64,000 nt of DNA from contig NC_081415.1 in the NCBI RefSeq assembly GCF_030272615.1, forward strand, positions 421,440,757 to 421,504,756. The letters run 5' to 3'. Both the position numbers and the translations under genes were made by a program. This document shows, in pieces, positions 35,044 to 47,917 of this stretch. Under the pieces are notes generated by a model that did not search any database, was not told the DNA's origin, and was given only the letters and a program-made list of their open reading frames with translations. Origin of the DNA: Cryptomeria japonica. Taxonomy: Eukaryota > Streptophyta > Pinopsida > Cupressales > Cupressaceae. Each line of letters opens with the position of its first letter. Position 1 is the stretch's first letter.

Positions 35044-37767
35044 ATGTCTACCAATGTCGGGGCCAAGGCTAAAGAATTGGTACCAAAGAACCCTCGTTTA
35101 AGAATTGGGGATGGCCTATATGACAAAGGTAATTAGTTAAGAGGTCCACAAATAGGGATGTCAGGTTTAGGATTGTTCAAAGTAGGTTTTGGTCAGAGAC
35201 ATTCCCTTGCCCCTTTAAATAGCATATGGGAATTGGATGTGGGGAAGCTTATAGTCCCTGGTGTATTCATGGATGTAGATTTGTTGACTCTGATTGCACA
35301 AAATTATGATCCTGTGGCTAGATGTATCAGAAATGTGAAGGGGTCAGCCCTGATTGAAATTAAAGATGATGAATTCAGAAGTGTGTTTAAGCTCAGTGAG
35401 GCTTCAAATTTGTTAGAGCCTATTGATTTTGAATCACTGGCCCAAGTTTATGATGCATAGAGGGATCACCTTAGGAGTGGCCCATTAAAAGAGTTCTTTG
35501 TTAAAATAGGAGGGTTAACAGTTGTAGGCCCTAGTACAATGGAACCCTTCTCCCTGAATCTATTTACTCTAAGAGCTAAGGGTATGTATTGGGCACTTTG
35601 TCAGATTTTTGGAGAAGATGCTGAGAAAAACATGCCAACCCATTACATGCTGATGGTTGCACAGATTCTAAACCCCTCTTTGACAATAACATTTGATTAT
35701 GCGCCATACCTCACTGATGCTATTCATGCAGGGCTGGTAGGGATAAAAAATGGTAAGGTGGACAAACCATTTGGATGGTATTCTCTTTTAATGCACATGT
35801 TTTTGTTCAAGGGTGCTGATTATTTTGCAAAAGAGATGGATTTGGTTAAGGTGAAAGATAAGGAAGAGATGCCTGTTCAACTTTGGAGTACTGTTTTATG
35901 CTGGGACAGAGAAGATGCTAGCTATCTAAAGTTTGACAGATGCTTTGCATCTAAGATTAGGATTCTTTTGTGCACAGAAAACCCTAGGATTCCTAAGGCT
36001 CTCTTGGAATTCCTCAGGTCCAAGGAGTTTGCAGAAGGTATTAAGATTGTTCATAATTGGGGAGATATGTATTTGTACCCCATTTCTACAGTTTTCAGAG
36101 TATATGGTTTCAGAGGCACTCCATATTTATTGCCTTATCAAGTCCCACTGAAGATAGGAATTGCTGAAGTCTTAAGGCAAATTGGAGGTGTACAAGAGGC
36201 AGAGTTGACAAATATGGGTAAAGGGGTCATTTTCCCAACTATTACCATGGCACATCACTTTGTGATCACTAAAGGTGGATGGAAGTATTTTCAAGAATTC
36301 TTTAAACCATATAGATTGTCAACTGCCGTTTCAAGATTTGTAGACCCTAAAGATTTTTTCAACGACATGTTTAAGAAGAGAGCAATTTGTAAAGGTAGGC
36401 CTCACCAATTTCAGTTCCCTGAAGATCTAATTAGGAATGAATTCAATTTGGATGAGCAAGAACTGAGGAAAGAGAAGTGGGTTGCATATAAAAGGGCTCT
36501 TGATTTCATTCATCAGTTTGATAGCAGTTATGACCCTCTCTCTAATTTCAATCCCTTTGAGGAAAAAAAAAAATTCTTAATTCTTTATTTTGAAGACCTC
36601 ATGCAAATTTTGAAAGAAAAAAGGGAGGCTATAATGGGAAATGATCCTAACAGGGTTAAATTGGTTCTAGCTAAGGCTGCTTTTGCTAAGGCTATCCCAC
36701 CAGGTGATTATGTCATGCATAAGAAATCAAAATACAGTGTGATGATGCCAGTGACTGGTGAGCCTTCTACTTCAAGAGGGAAAAGAGCAATTGAAGATGT
36801 CATTGACATCCAAGACTCCCCTAAAAGGCAAAGAGTGGGAAAGGAAGTGCAAACCAATGAGCCTTTGTATTCTCCCTCTCAATCCCCCATCCACATAGGA
36901 GATGAGCAGGCGGTGGCCGAGCAGTTGTTACAATTAGGGAGTCTCGGGGAGATTGCCTATACATATGAGGAGACACAAGAGGGGATGCCAGAAGAGCTAC
37001 CTAGTGCTGAAATGAACTTGACTGATGGTGAGCTCAAAGGTAAAGAGTAGACCTTACTGTCAAGCAAGCCAGTGAGGAGTTCCTGGCTGATAGTAACTTT
37101 GTTACAACAGGGGCCTTCATGCAATTTGTATGGAAGCAAAACATGGAACAATTCAAAGCCAAATGTGAACAAAGGAAGAGTGAGCAGCCTCACAGAGATG
37201 TAACTCAGGTAGAGGAAGAGGTGAAACAAGAAATGATTGAAGAGTTCAAGACCATTACCCCTGAAAAGGGAAGAGAGATGGTATCAAAAGTTGGTGTTTT
37301 AATCCTCCCCGAGTCGGATATAGTTGATGCTCTGGTACTTGAAGCAGTCAGGAAGGAAACTAAACCCATGGAAGGAGTGACCTTCAGCAGAGATAATGCT
37401 GCTTTAGTCATGTGGTCACTGAAGAAGGATGAAAATAAAAGAAGGAAAGATGTATCAGATTCTAGTCTCCTAGGAGGCATGATTGTAAAAAGAGTCCAAG
37501 ATACAGGGGTGGTGGAAGCTCCAAGCACAGTCTTGGAAACTGCAAAGTTCAGTGTAGCAGTGGCAGAAAAGGAGGCAAAAGAAAAGGCTAATCTCCAATT
37601 AAAATTGGAAACAATCTTAAAGGCTTACAATGAGGCCAAAGAAGGAATAGCCAACAGAGACAGTATCATTGCTAGACTTCAGGGTCAGTTGGCAGGTCAG
37701 CACCATCAAGGTGAATCCTCCACTCTTATGATGGCTTCTTCTCCAGCAAGACCTCCACCTACAAGCC
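35044..37767 (+). pseudogene. Accessory ORF of the gypsy element, 5' part
   Basis: A long frame follows pol on the same strand. A start ATG at 35044 (MSTNVGAKAKELV) runs in one frame to 37050, with in-frame stops at 35134 and 35458. Near 37047 it shifts frame and continues (about 37053-37767) until LTR1 interrupts it. Residues from 35539 onward form a globular, Phe/Tyr/Trp-rich domain of about 400 residues ('WYSLLMHMFLFKGADYF', 'VITKGGWKYFQEFFKPYR'). A Ser/Pro/Glu-rich linker with a basic patch (RGKRAIEDV, SPKRQRVGKE) follows, then a Lys/Glu-rich coiled coil. Tat-type gypsy elements may carry extra ORFs outside gag-pol. I do not recognise a catalytic domain and assign no function. Confidence 0.7.
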
Positions 37768-38139
37768 TGTTGTGACGTTTTCACACATCGCCCCATTGCA
37801 AATGGGGACCCATGTTTTTTGCTCGTTTTCGCTTTGCTTTTTAGGGTTTTGGTTTGAATCCAGTCGGTTTTGGGAGCTTTTTGAATTTCCTTTTCTAGAA
37901 TGCAAAATTTGAATGAAATGAATTCGCCAGAATGATCTATTTTCAATTGGAATTTTGAATGCAGAGCTTAAATTTGTCTAAGTGTTGAAGATGAAATGTG
38001 AATTTTTGTCCAATTGAATATTTTTGACCAAATTTTGACATTTTTGATTTTTGATCCTAGGCATCTCTAATGATTTGTTTTCGCCTTGTGAAGTGTTAAA
38101 ATGTGTAAAATCATGTTATTTTGGTCTGTAGGAGCAAAA

Positions 38140-40235
38140 TCGCTCCTGTCCCTCAGTGAAGGACGGGAGCTCGTTTTCAAATATTTTACTATTCCTGCAA
38201 GGTCAAGATGAATTACGAATTGGAAGTGATGGAGAAAGGCGAGATCTTTCCATTGAATATAAATTGAAGATTTTCATGAACACAGAAATGCCTCCAGGGG
38301 AAAAATCGCTCCTGTCCCTCAGTGAAGGACCGGAGCTACAAATCCAATTTTGCTTTGTCCTTGCAGGATTTTAACGTCTTGACGATGTGGAAAGGTCCAA
38401 AGAGGTATATTTTATCAAATGAATATAACTTGAAGTGCTGTTGGGGAGATCAACAGGGTAGCAAGTCCGGCTTGAGTGAGGTCCTGATCCTGAAATTTGG
38501 CTAAGTCTGGAATGCCTTGATCCTGAAATTTGACTAAGTCTGGAAACTGAAAAAACCTCCAAAAACTAGATTTTGCAATATAACTCCTGGAGGTCTGAAA
38601 CCACTCTCAAACATCCTGAAAGTATAAATGGAATATAACTTAAAGTATAAGTGACATTTCCTTCTATGTTATAAGTGACATTTCCTTCTATGTTTCTTCT
38701 TTCTTATACTTAAATGTTATATTCCATAAAAGTTATCCTGATAGAGAGTGCGAAAAGTCAAATTTCGCTCCCGTCCTTCACTAAGGATCCAGAGCGAATT
38801 TCGCTCCTGTCCCTCACTGGAGGACCAAGGCGATGCGCTCCTGTCCCTCACCAAGGGGCCAGAGCGAAATTCTTCATAAGGTACGATCTGGGCAAAGATC
38901 AAGCAAATTTTATGTTCGAAGGCAAGAAAGGAGGTCAATCGAACCCGTTGAAGACAAATTGAAGATTATCAAACGTCAACAAAGGACCAAAATGCTTAAG
39001 TTCGCTCCTGTCCCTCAGGAAGGGACCAGAGCGATTTTTGTTGTAGATGATTTTCTCGCCAAATTTCAACCGATCTCAAGGCATGGATGAATGAAAGGGG
39101 ACATTATGAGACCGTTGAAGATAATTTTAGAGGTTAGCAATATGATGTGGAGCCTACAAGAGCAAGATCGCTCCTGTCCCTCTCCAAGGGACCAGGGCGG
39201 TATGATGGTTATATGGTCGTTCCTCCAAATTCAGGGCACTCCAAGATGAAGAACGAGGTGGCAAAGACATTTTAAGGCGTCCTAATCAAGCACAAAGCAT
39301 CCAAAATTGCCAAAGATGAAGGATTTGCACCAAATATCCTAATTCGCTCCTATCCCTCAGGAAGGGACCAGAGCGAAATTTGCATAAAGGCATAAAATTT
39401 GAAAGTTTATCAAGCATCAAGTGATCACGAAGGATCAAGGAACTTTATTTTGCACGATGATAGCTATGACAAGTTGAACGAGGCAATGACAAGCTCAAAA
39501 TCATGAAGTTCGCTCCTGTCCCTCAGGAAGGGACCAGAGCGATATTAGATATATTGGCCAACTCATGCAAGGTTTACGTAAGGTCAAAGTTTTGCAAGGT
39601 CTTAGAGGGTCTATGGTGTCTTTTGAAGACGATACACAAAGATTTTGAACGTAAAATGATCATCAAATTGAACATGGAGACCATATCGCTCCTGTCCCTC
39701 TCCAAGGGACCAGGGCGATTTGCTTTGGACTCTTCGTTTTGCTTCAAGTTCATACCAAGTCAAGACTTCAAAAGGTTATACAAGGTCCAAGGCGTTTTTT
39801 GAAGATCACATGCCAAAGTTTCGAACGTCCAAACATTGTCAAACATGCTAAGAAGCTCATATCGCTCCTGTCCTTTGGACAAGGACCAAAGTGATTTCTA
39901 TTAAAACACTTATGCTCCTTCAAAATCAAGACAATGCAAGGGTGGGCAAGATCGAGGACGCCATTTGAAAGATAATGAACGTGGAACAAAGGTTGAAAGA
40001 TGGCAAATTCTAGCTAGAACACATGGATCGCTCCTGTCCCTCTTCAAGGGACCAGGGCGATATCACCACAAAAGGACCTTCAATCGCAAGGATAAGTCAA
40101 TCAAGTTCGAAGATCCCAAGGAAAATGGCAAATTCAACGTAGAAATGAAGACCTTGGACGTAAAATATGCAAGGATCATGACCAAGGTAATGGATCGCTC
40201 CTGTCCCTCAGTCAGGGACCAGGGCGATGAGGTAC
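38140..40235. repeat. 166-176-bp array with hairpin monomers in LTR1
   Basis: The dyad 'tcgctcctgtccct...agggaccagagcga' recurs at 38140, 38306, 38764, 38800, 38835, 39002, 39168, 39344, 39510, 39686, 39862, 40028 and 40195. From 39002 on, the spacing is 166-176 bp. Each dyad can fold as a roughly 14-bp stem with a 3-5-base loop. Sequence between dyads is much less conserved, which suggests the hairpin is the constrained part. Confidence 0.88.
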
Positions 40236-41517
40236 GTATCCTTCATCTTCAAAATTTGGCGCTCGAACACATTTTTTGAATTTATTTAAATGCTTGAAAA
40301 AAATCGATATTTAATTAAAAGGATTTAAATAGCGCATGGTATGTATTTATTGATTATTTTTGCCTTTGTAAAAAATCGAAATTTATTAATTAAAAATAAA
40401 GGCATTTAATAATTAATTATTAATTTAATAAAAATCAAAAGGGAGCGCTTGGTATTTTAGAGGTCGGCCTTTGTTATTTGTTTTAAAAATCATTTAAATT
40501 GCCTTATTTTTTTTACCAAAGTCGGCCTAAGCAAATTGGTGGTAAGCGCTTATAAAAGAGGGTGGTGAAGATCATTATTTTCACATTGTCATTTTATCAT
40601 CTCAAGTGCGATTTAAGGAAGACAAAGGGAATAGTGCGAATTGTGTTTGAGAGGTGCGAACTTTCATTTCAAAGCAAGGTGGCGTGAAGTACTATCCAAG
40701 GAGGTATGAACATTTGAGCGAATTTGCCAAGGCATTAGAGATCACGTCCAAGACTTGAAGGGTGGCAAAGTTGATAAGAGGAACGTTCTTTTGAAGATCA
40801 CATCAAGACTATCTATACGTCAATTTTGCCTAGGCAAATTTTTCTCATTTGCATTCTAGAGTTAGCTCTCTCCTGAGGTATGGCGATATTGGTTTTATTG
40901 TCTTGATTTTGAATTGTTCATCATCATTTCCTTAATTTTGAATTTTGGAATTTTGTTTTGCCTTAGCTCAGTCTTTTTTAGGAAATGATTAATAAAGGAC
41001 TTATCATTAAGTTTCCTAAAATTTGCTCTCTAATTTATGTTATGTATTGCAAAATCATGGTACTAATTCTGAAATGTTGTGTAGGCATCAAATGGAGATC
41101 TCTTCAAGGAAAATCAAGCCGGATCAAGGACGGTCTTCGCCGGGACGGTCTTAGCCAGGACATGGGCGACCTCTTTCAATCCAGCGTTCCAAGGCGAGGT
41201 ACATCATCATCCTGCACATCAAGGACACAAGGAGTTAGGACAAGAGTTAATTAAAGATAGCCTCTCAACGACATCCAAATTGAATATCTAGCAAGCTACA
41301 AGTGTCAGATGAGGTGGCATCCTAGTCATCGCTCCTCCAGTCAGTATGGTCCACCTCAGCATGTCCAGATTCAATGTACTTAACTCATGGAAGGTGGCAC
41401 AAACTCCGATGTACCTACCCCGGCTATCCATTGGTCGATTTTTCTAGAGGGGACATGTGTCCAAGCAATACAATTTTATCATTGGTCAAGCATTAAATGT
41501 TATGTAATGGTTGTAAC

Positions 41518-41606
41518 AAACCCTAATTAGGGTTTTCATTGTTGAATCTTGGCCATTGATCTTGAATTGATCTAAGCCATCAAATTGTATTGTGGGCACT
41601 ATATAA
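41518..41606 (+). promoter_or_regulatory. LTR1 core promoter: inverted telobox plus TATA
   Basis: AAACCCTAATTAGGGTTT (41518-41535) is followed by TATATAA (41600-41606). The same pair with nearly identical spacing is in LTR2 and LTR3. A second TATA-like box at about 40551 lies upstream. The downstream box has the more consistent distance to the LTR end (about 0.85 kb in LTR1 and LTR2). Confidence 0.65.
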
Positions 41607-42449
41607 GCCCAGGCATTTCATTTGTAAAGGCTAATTAGCAATTGTTAGAGATAGTATGTAAATAGTTGAAAAGTAGTTAGTAGATAGAGAATAGAATAGG
41701 AGGACAAGGCAAGAAATTGTTGCCATTGATTGTAAACAAACTCCATTTTCATTGAAGTAATGGTGAAATATGTCGTTTTCTTGCAATTTGCATGGTTTCT
41801 TGTGGAGTCTTCAATCTTAGATGGTAGATAATTAGATGAATGGAGGAAATGCGATTGATTAATGGTGGAATTCGTACATCCATACTACTAGCAGTTTGTT
41901 GATTGCAAACTTGCCTTGCGTAGTCAACTGGATCATTCAGCCTAAGCTCAATTTCAATTTGTTGCCTCTTCATTGATATGCATCAACTTGGACGGTATCT
42001 ATGCCTGCGGTGATGATTTGAACATCATAAAGCTCCCTTAGAAGATCGCACTAGTCTTGTGTAGATGTTCCATTGATGTCAAAACAAGACCTAGTTAGAG
42101 TTTCATCAAAAATCAAATCATTGCTCCTACATTCTTAGTATTAGGATTAGATCCTCTCTTCACCCCCATCCTTTTTCCATTTTTTAATCTAAGTTAGTAA
42201 GAGCTTGTGTTCTAGCAAAGTAGATCGGAAATTCAGTCATCAGATGTAAGTCCCCTTGTGATTCCAGCAAATCACATCATACCACTGGAGCTTGTCCACA
42301 TGTAGAGACCCTACCAAAAGGAACCTTGGAGTCATCCTAACTGATCCTTCATGCGAATCTTCAGCAGTTAGAGGCTTTATTCAAGAGAGGATAAGATACC
42401 CTTAGGTATTTTATTCTGTGTATGATGGTGTACAAAATACACGTCAACA

Positions 42450-43259
42450 AAGCCCTATCATAGAATATCCCCCTTCTCCTATGCCTTCTGGTTTCCAATC
42501 AGCTGAAACTGTTCAACATGAGTTGGAAAAGTTGAAACAGGCTCAAGCCTTGTTTGCAAGCAAATATGAGGAAAAGGTAAAAGCCACAATTTTGAAGTTT
42601 GCTGATTCCGTTAGGCCCTCTGTCGTTCACATTTCTATGAAGAGGATTCTGAATATGTTGACCGAATTAAGAGAGGATGAAACCACCTTGGAACCAATTC
42701 TTAATAAGTGGATGCCTAGAGGTAAGGAGTTAGAGCTCATGTGTTCATCCCATGCAGATGCAGAGGCAAATGACAATCTCAGGTCCACTAGTGAATTCAT
42801 AAGAGAAATGAATATACTCTCAGAAGAAAGGCCCAACTATATAGAAAGGAATATTCTGATCACAAGTATGAATTGTTTCCTGGGGGTTTTGCTGGTCCTA
42901 CTCAATTAAAAGAGGAGAAGGCATGATTAGAAGAGATGGACCACAAATTGTCCAAAAGGGTTAATGAAATCATTAACACTGATGACACATCCTTAATTGT
43001 CAAGACAATTGAAGAGATTGAAAAGGTGAAATCACATTATAGTTTCATAGAAACAGAAATTGGGCAATTAAGGGTCACTTGGAAAAGGCTGGAAGGAATG
43101 AAGAAGAAGATTGTTAGCTTTTCTTGGCCGAATGATGACGTGTTCCAGGAATGGAAGGATAAATATGCCGGACAAAAAGAAGAAGTACCCAAACAGTTAG
43201 AAGATGTTGCAGCGGGACAACAAGTTGAAGAGGCCGTTGATACCGAAAAGGACTTGTAA
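42450..43259 (+). pseudogene. Accessory ORF of the gypsy element, 3' part
   Basis: Reading resumes directly after LTR1. Removing LTR1 and one AAGCC leaves the frame of the preceding segment intact. The segment starts Pro/Ser-rich ('IIEYPPSPMPSGFQ') and is mostly Glu/Lys-rich coiled coil ('VQHELEKLKQAQALFASKY', 'TIEEIEKVKSHYSFIETEIG'). A frameshift near 42880 and a stop near 42922 break it before the terminal stop at 43257-43259. Its composition suggests an oligomerising tail. The accessory ORF as a whole would be about 1160 codons before decay. Confidence 0.65.
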
Positions 43260-44171
43260 CTGTTTCTTGGAGAACATTGCAATTTGTAACAAATTTTTCT
43301 TAGGTTTGTCCGAAGCTTGTATGCATCCATGATATTATAAATGGATACCAGGACTATAAGGATATGGGGGATCACAAGAATTTTGTAAAGAAACTCTGGC
43401 AAAATATATCTAGGTTTTTGGTTCTCTCAGAGATTACTTTGAATTATGTAACATTTTCAAAATGAATATGAAAATACAGATCAATACTTTTCAGGCCTAA
43501 ATTTGTGTTGTCTTCTGGTGTGCATTCGTTAATTTGCTGGTTTCATTTTGAGTAATCTAGGGTTATTCAAATGAGCATGGATTGTAAGGCAATCTTATAG
43601 ACATATTTATGGCTTTTCTCTTTAGGAGAGGGATTAAATTTGCATGAAATATTTCTATTAGTAGATCAACTGTTTGCTGCTTTGAATTTGATGAACTGTT
43701 TTAGTTAAGTGGGAAAGGACCTATGTATATGTTAGGCATGTATGGGGTTCATGAAAGCCGAAGTGATGAAATGTATAAGAATGTTCAGTTTTGAAAAATC
43801 TTGCTTGATTTAGGTGACTCTGTGACCCGGATAAGGCACTGGTATCAGATTGTAGGATTTCTTTCTATCTTTCTTGAAGATCAATACTGAAAATGAATAC
43901 AAGTTTTTCTTTTAGTGTTTCAGTTTCATTGAGGTGATGAAATCCATAGGTTTTTTAGCACTGGTTTACTGTGGATGTCAATTTTAAAGTGTGAAAATAT
44001 TCATAGAAGGTATACCCACCTGAACTTTGGATAAGTTCAAAGTGTAGAAGGTCTCAAAACCTTGTTATATGTTACTCTTGAGTTCCATTTCCCTGATCTT
44101 TTCATATGCAAACAGAGTTGATTTATTTCTTACAGGAAGGATAGAAGGGAAATCAAAATTTGAGACTAACA
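43260..44171 (+). mobile_element. Probable LTR of a Tat-like gypsy element
   Basis: The interval between the accessory ORF stop and a well-formed Tat-type primer-binding site has no reading frame. It ends 'gagactaaca', giving a CA end at 44170-44171. A start near TGTTTCTTGG (43263) is possible but unproven. As the segment that follows the last ORF it should be the 3' LTR, yet a primer-binding site follows it, which is normal only for a 5' LTR. Confidence 0.45.
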
Positions 44172-44175
44172 AAAG

Positions 44176-44193
44176 TGGCGACTCTGCTGGGGA
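44176..44193 (+). other. Tat-type primer-binding site
   Basis: TGGCGACTCTGCTGGGGA is a full-length example of the site used by Tat/Ogre gypsy elements (tRNA-Arg type as I recall). It starts four bases after the presumed LTR end. The first 11 bases match the decayed site at 26015-26025. Confidence 0.7.
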
Positions 44194-47061
44194 AATTTTG
44201 ATTGCCCTCCACTTGAGACTAATGTAGAAGTATACAAGTTTATACGTTGTTGCTACACAATTCTTATTCTCAATCAGCTTCTCATATTCGGTGAGGACAA
44301 ACTTCTCTTGTATTAATTTGCTATAGAGATATACTCATCAAAGTGCAATGTATATGCTAAGCTCAATTGTTGTAATTTTACGCTGCAATGTCAAAACCCA
44401 AAGAAGTTGTTCTATCTTGAGCATGCACAAGCCTATACTAGAATTCTTTATAAGCTACAACTAATTATATTGCTGGAAGGAGCTTGAAAGGACCTTTGCA
44501 ATGCTTTTAAAATGAGGTTAGAGGGAGTCTATATGACAAAGTTATTCATTGTTGAAGTTTGATAAATTCAAAATTCAAAGAATTTTAAAGAATCAACACT
44601 AGATCTAGAAGGCCGCCTTCATTTTGTTAGTGCTTCTTGAATATTGTTTATGATTTTGACACCACCATTTGTTAAGAGATATTTTGAAAAGTAATTTCAA
44701 ATAGTCCAAGAATCATCCAGCTCAACTTGACGCTTGTATAAAGAGAACAACCCTCTTTAGATTTGGTTTATGTTTCAAAAAACTGCAAAATAACTCTAAA
44801 CTTGACAAATTTTGCCTTCAACTAGGTATTCCTTTAAAAACCCTAATTCTCCTATATTGTCAAATCCTTGTGCTAAAAGGAGCAAAATTGAGGACCTTTC
44901 TACGTGAATGAGCTCAACTTGCTTCCAAAATTTGCATGATTTTCAAATCTACCAATAGAAAAGTCCTTTAAAGTTTGAAGTACAAAATGTTCTGTGATCT
45001 CTTCAAAAATCCAATCCCCATGGATAGCCAAGCACGACCAAACACCTCCTTTGTTATTGATCATAGCCTCAACACTTGATATGTTTGCCAACAATCCAAA
45101 CCTTGGATATCAAACCTTAGGCTCTACTACTTTATGTTCCAGTAGTTCATTATTATCTAAAATGAATTATCGATAAACATGCACACATCATACACCAACC
45201 CGAAGATACTAGATTGGGATCCACAAAAATTCTAGAGTACGATATATCAATAATAAAGAAGGAACTTTGTTATAATGCGATGTGTTGTATATGGAAAATG
45301 GCACTTGTATATAAATCTAAGATTTTTGGGGACGTGGCAGCATGGAGATAGGGTGATGAGTTTAGGGCACATTTTTTATTTTTATTTTGAGGATGATGAG
45401 GGAACCATAGTGATCCATAAAAGATTTCAGTTTTTGTACTTCATGGCATGTTTTTGAAACATGAAAAGTCTCTTGAATGCTAGAAAATCTATTAGATGGT
45501 ATGCGACATCAAAATGCAGGTCTGGGTAGGAGAGTGAAGACCGGATACTAAGTATTTTACCCGCTTTGGTGAAATTGCCAGTTGTGGAAGACAGCAAAAG
45601 CATAAACAATGTGGAAAATTCATTCTTTTTGTCACAAAAAGTGAAATTATTTTCATGATTTGGAGTGATTGTGAGTTAAATTCACAACCATTGGACATGC
45701 CATCACCTTGAATCATGCATCCATGAGGCCTATTTACATGAACATCCATTCAGTTGATGGGTTGATTTGATTGATTTTGATTATTGATTTCGTCTTCCTT
45801 GGAATATCATTCTTTTTGCATGTTACAACCCTCATTGTCATTCTTTTGGTTCAAGTTTCTGTTGTAAAATTCTTCGTTCGCCTAGATCTAGGCTCGTGTA
45901 ATTGGATTCCCACCGAATCTGACCAAATACTTGCAGTTTTTTGTTGATTCTTTTATCAAACTGCCTCTACCCACTTTGAATATTGAGGTTTTCAATATGT
46001 CCTCCATTTTTTAAAATTTCCACCTCAAAGTCAAAAGTTTTTAGAGTATAATAGGTGAACAAAAGACTTTGTAGATCTGGAATTCAAAGGATTGTTGTCA
46101 TTAGAAAATTGGGGTGGGGCATAGCTCAATCATTAATCCTTTATGTCCCAGCAAGTCTCCAAGATGAAGATGACAAGGGACAAGGTGTTGCATTTTTGGG
46201 ATGGATTTTTTGGGACACCATTTTTAGGGGATGGTAGGGGACACCTATTAGATAAATAGGGAAAAATTAAAAATAAAGGAAATTTCAAATATTCATATGA
46301 TAACATTTGATAAGGCATTCATCAGACACATTATAGAACCTTAATGCATAACACTAGAATTGAATTGAGATTTCATGTGAGAGTGGACAAACAAATTAAC
46401 AAAATTCAATTGCTTTCATATCAACGTGCATATATATTCTATATAATTACAACAAAATGTCCAAAGGCTGCAATTTCCGACGACAAAATGACAAAGACAT
46501 AGAAAATATACTGCTGCCCCTAATTATCTTTTGATGATACTTAGGACCTTGCTGATGTTGGAGTTGCAAGGCACTATGCACAGCCATGAACTTCTCCAAT
46601 CATTGCGAGCTCCTATTCCTCTTGATTTACTTTATGAATTTGTAAGTGGGGTCAAGAGGTAGTGCCCCTCCAGTGGTTTGGGGGCAGCATCCTTGGCGTG
46701 CTCCTCCTTGTTGTGATATAGGGTCAAAGGGCAGTCCCCCTTGGGGATTTTGGGGGCAACACTCTTGGTGTGCTCCTCTTTGCAATATAGGACGGGGTTG
46801 AGGGGTGGAGGCCTTGGCAACAAGCGCAAATCAAAGCTTTTGAGACCACACAAACAGTCAAGGCATATGCCTATTTTCCATAATTTTATCACTTTTAAAG
46901 TTAATGACATAGTTTTGATGCTCTCTTGCCGCCTTCTTATGGCCATTCTCTTCTCTTTTCACAATTCTTCTTCACAAATGGAAAATGACAAAACGAGCTT
47001 TTTTTCTGTTTTTAGTTGTTAGTGTGGTTCATTCAGGTTTAGGGCTGGTTTAAAGGGGTAT
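44194..47061. other. Unassigned region between gypsy LTR and LTR2
   Basis: No gag-like frame follows the primer-binding site, so any second gypsy element is lost or truncated. A diverged tandem duplication of about 73 bp lies at 46648-46793 ('gggggcagcatccttggcgt' and 'gggggcaacactcttggtgt'). It stays in frame on the minus strand as a 24-residue repeat in a 104-codon open frame (46946-46632) that I do not recognise. Nothing else is supported. Confidence 0.4.
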
Positions 47062-47917
47062 TGTTGACGTGTATTTTGTACACCATCATACACAGAATAA
47101 AATACCTAAAGGCATCTTATCCTCTCTTGAGAAAATAGTCTCTAACTGCTGAAGATTCGCGTAAAGGATCAGTTAGGTAGACTCCAAGGTTCTTTGATGT
47201 AGGGTCTCTACGTATGGACAAGCTCCAGTGGTATGATGTGATTTGCTGGAATCACAAGGGGACTTACATGTGATGATTGAACTTCCGATCTGCTTTGCTG
47301 GACACAGGCTCTGACTAACTTGGATTTGAAAAATGAAAAAAGGATAAGGGCGAAGAGAGGATCTAATCCTAATACTAAGAATGTAGGAGCAATGACTTGA
47401 TTTTTGATGAAACTCTAACTAGATCTTGTTTTGACATCAATGGAACATCTACACAAGACTAGTGCGATCTTCTAAGGGAAGCTTTATGATGTTCAAATCA
47501 TCACCGCAGGCATAGATACCATCCAAGTTGATGCATATCAATGAAGAGACAACAAATTGAAATTGAGCTTAAGCTGAACGATTCCAGTTGACTACACAAG
47601 GCAAGTCTGCAATCAACAAACTGCTAGTAGTATGGATATACGAATTCCACCATCAATCAATCACATTTCCTCCATTCATCTAATCATCTACCATCTAAGA
47701 TTGAAGACTCAACAAGAAACCATGCAAATTGCAAGAAACGACACACTTCACCATTACTTCAATGAAAATGGAGTTTGTTTACAATCAATGGCAACAATTT
47801 CTTGCCTTGTCCTCCTATTCTACTCTAATTGCTTCCAACTATTCTCTAACTATTCTAACTATTTACATACTATCTCTAACAATTGCTAATTAGCCTTTAC
47901 AAATGAAATGCCTGGGC

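Larger units (their letters stand above)
37768..42449 (+). mobile_element. Solo LTR, giant LTR family, copy LTR1
   Basis: Begins TGTTGTGACG and ends ACGTCAACA, flanked by a perfect 5-bp target duplication AAGCC (37763-37767 and 42450-42454). It contains no primer-binding site, gag, pol or internal LTR boundary, so it reads as a 4682-bp solo LTR. From the 5' end it has a start box shared with LTR2 and LTR3 ('catcgccccattgcaaatgg'), an inverted repeat near 38627-38731, a 166-176-bp array (38140-40235), a TATA-like box near 40551 ('gcttataaaaga'), an inverted telobox and TATATAA near 41.5-41.6 kb, and about 0.85 kb of R-U5. It disrupts the accessory ORF of the gypsy element and is therefore younger than it. 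Confidence 0.9.

Noticed and set aside
38140..40235. CRISPR-like array because of regularly spaced dyads
   Set aside because: The 166-176-bp spacing, the location inside an LTR and the plant context rule it out. The repeats are LTR minisatellites.
42936..43259. Independent small gene after LTR1
   Set aside because: It is the frameshifted end of the gypsy accessory ORF. Its coiled-coil composition continues from the preceding segment.
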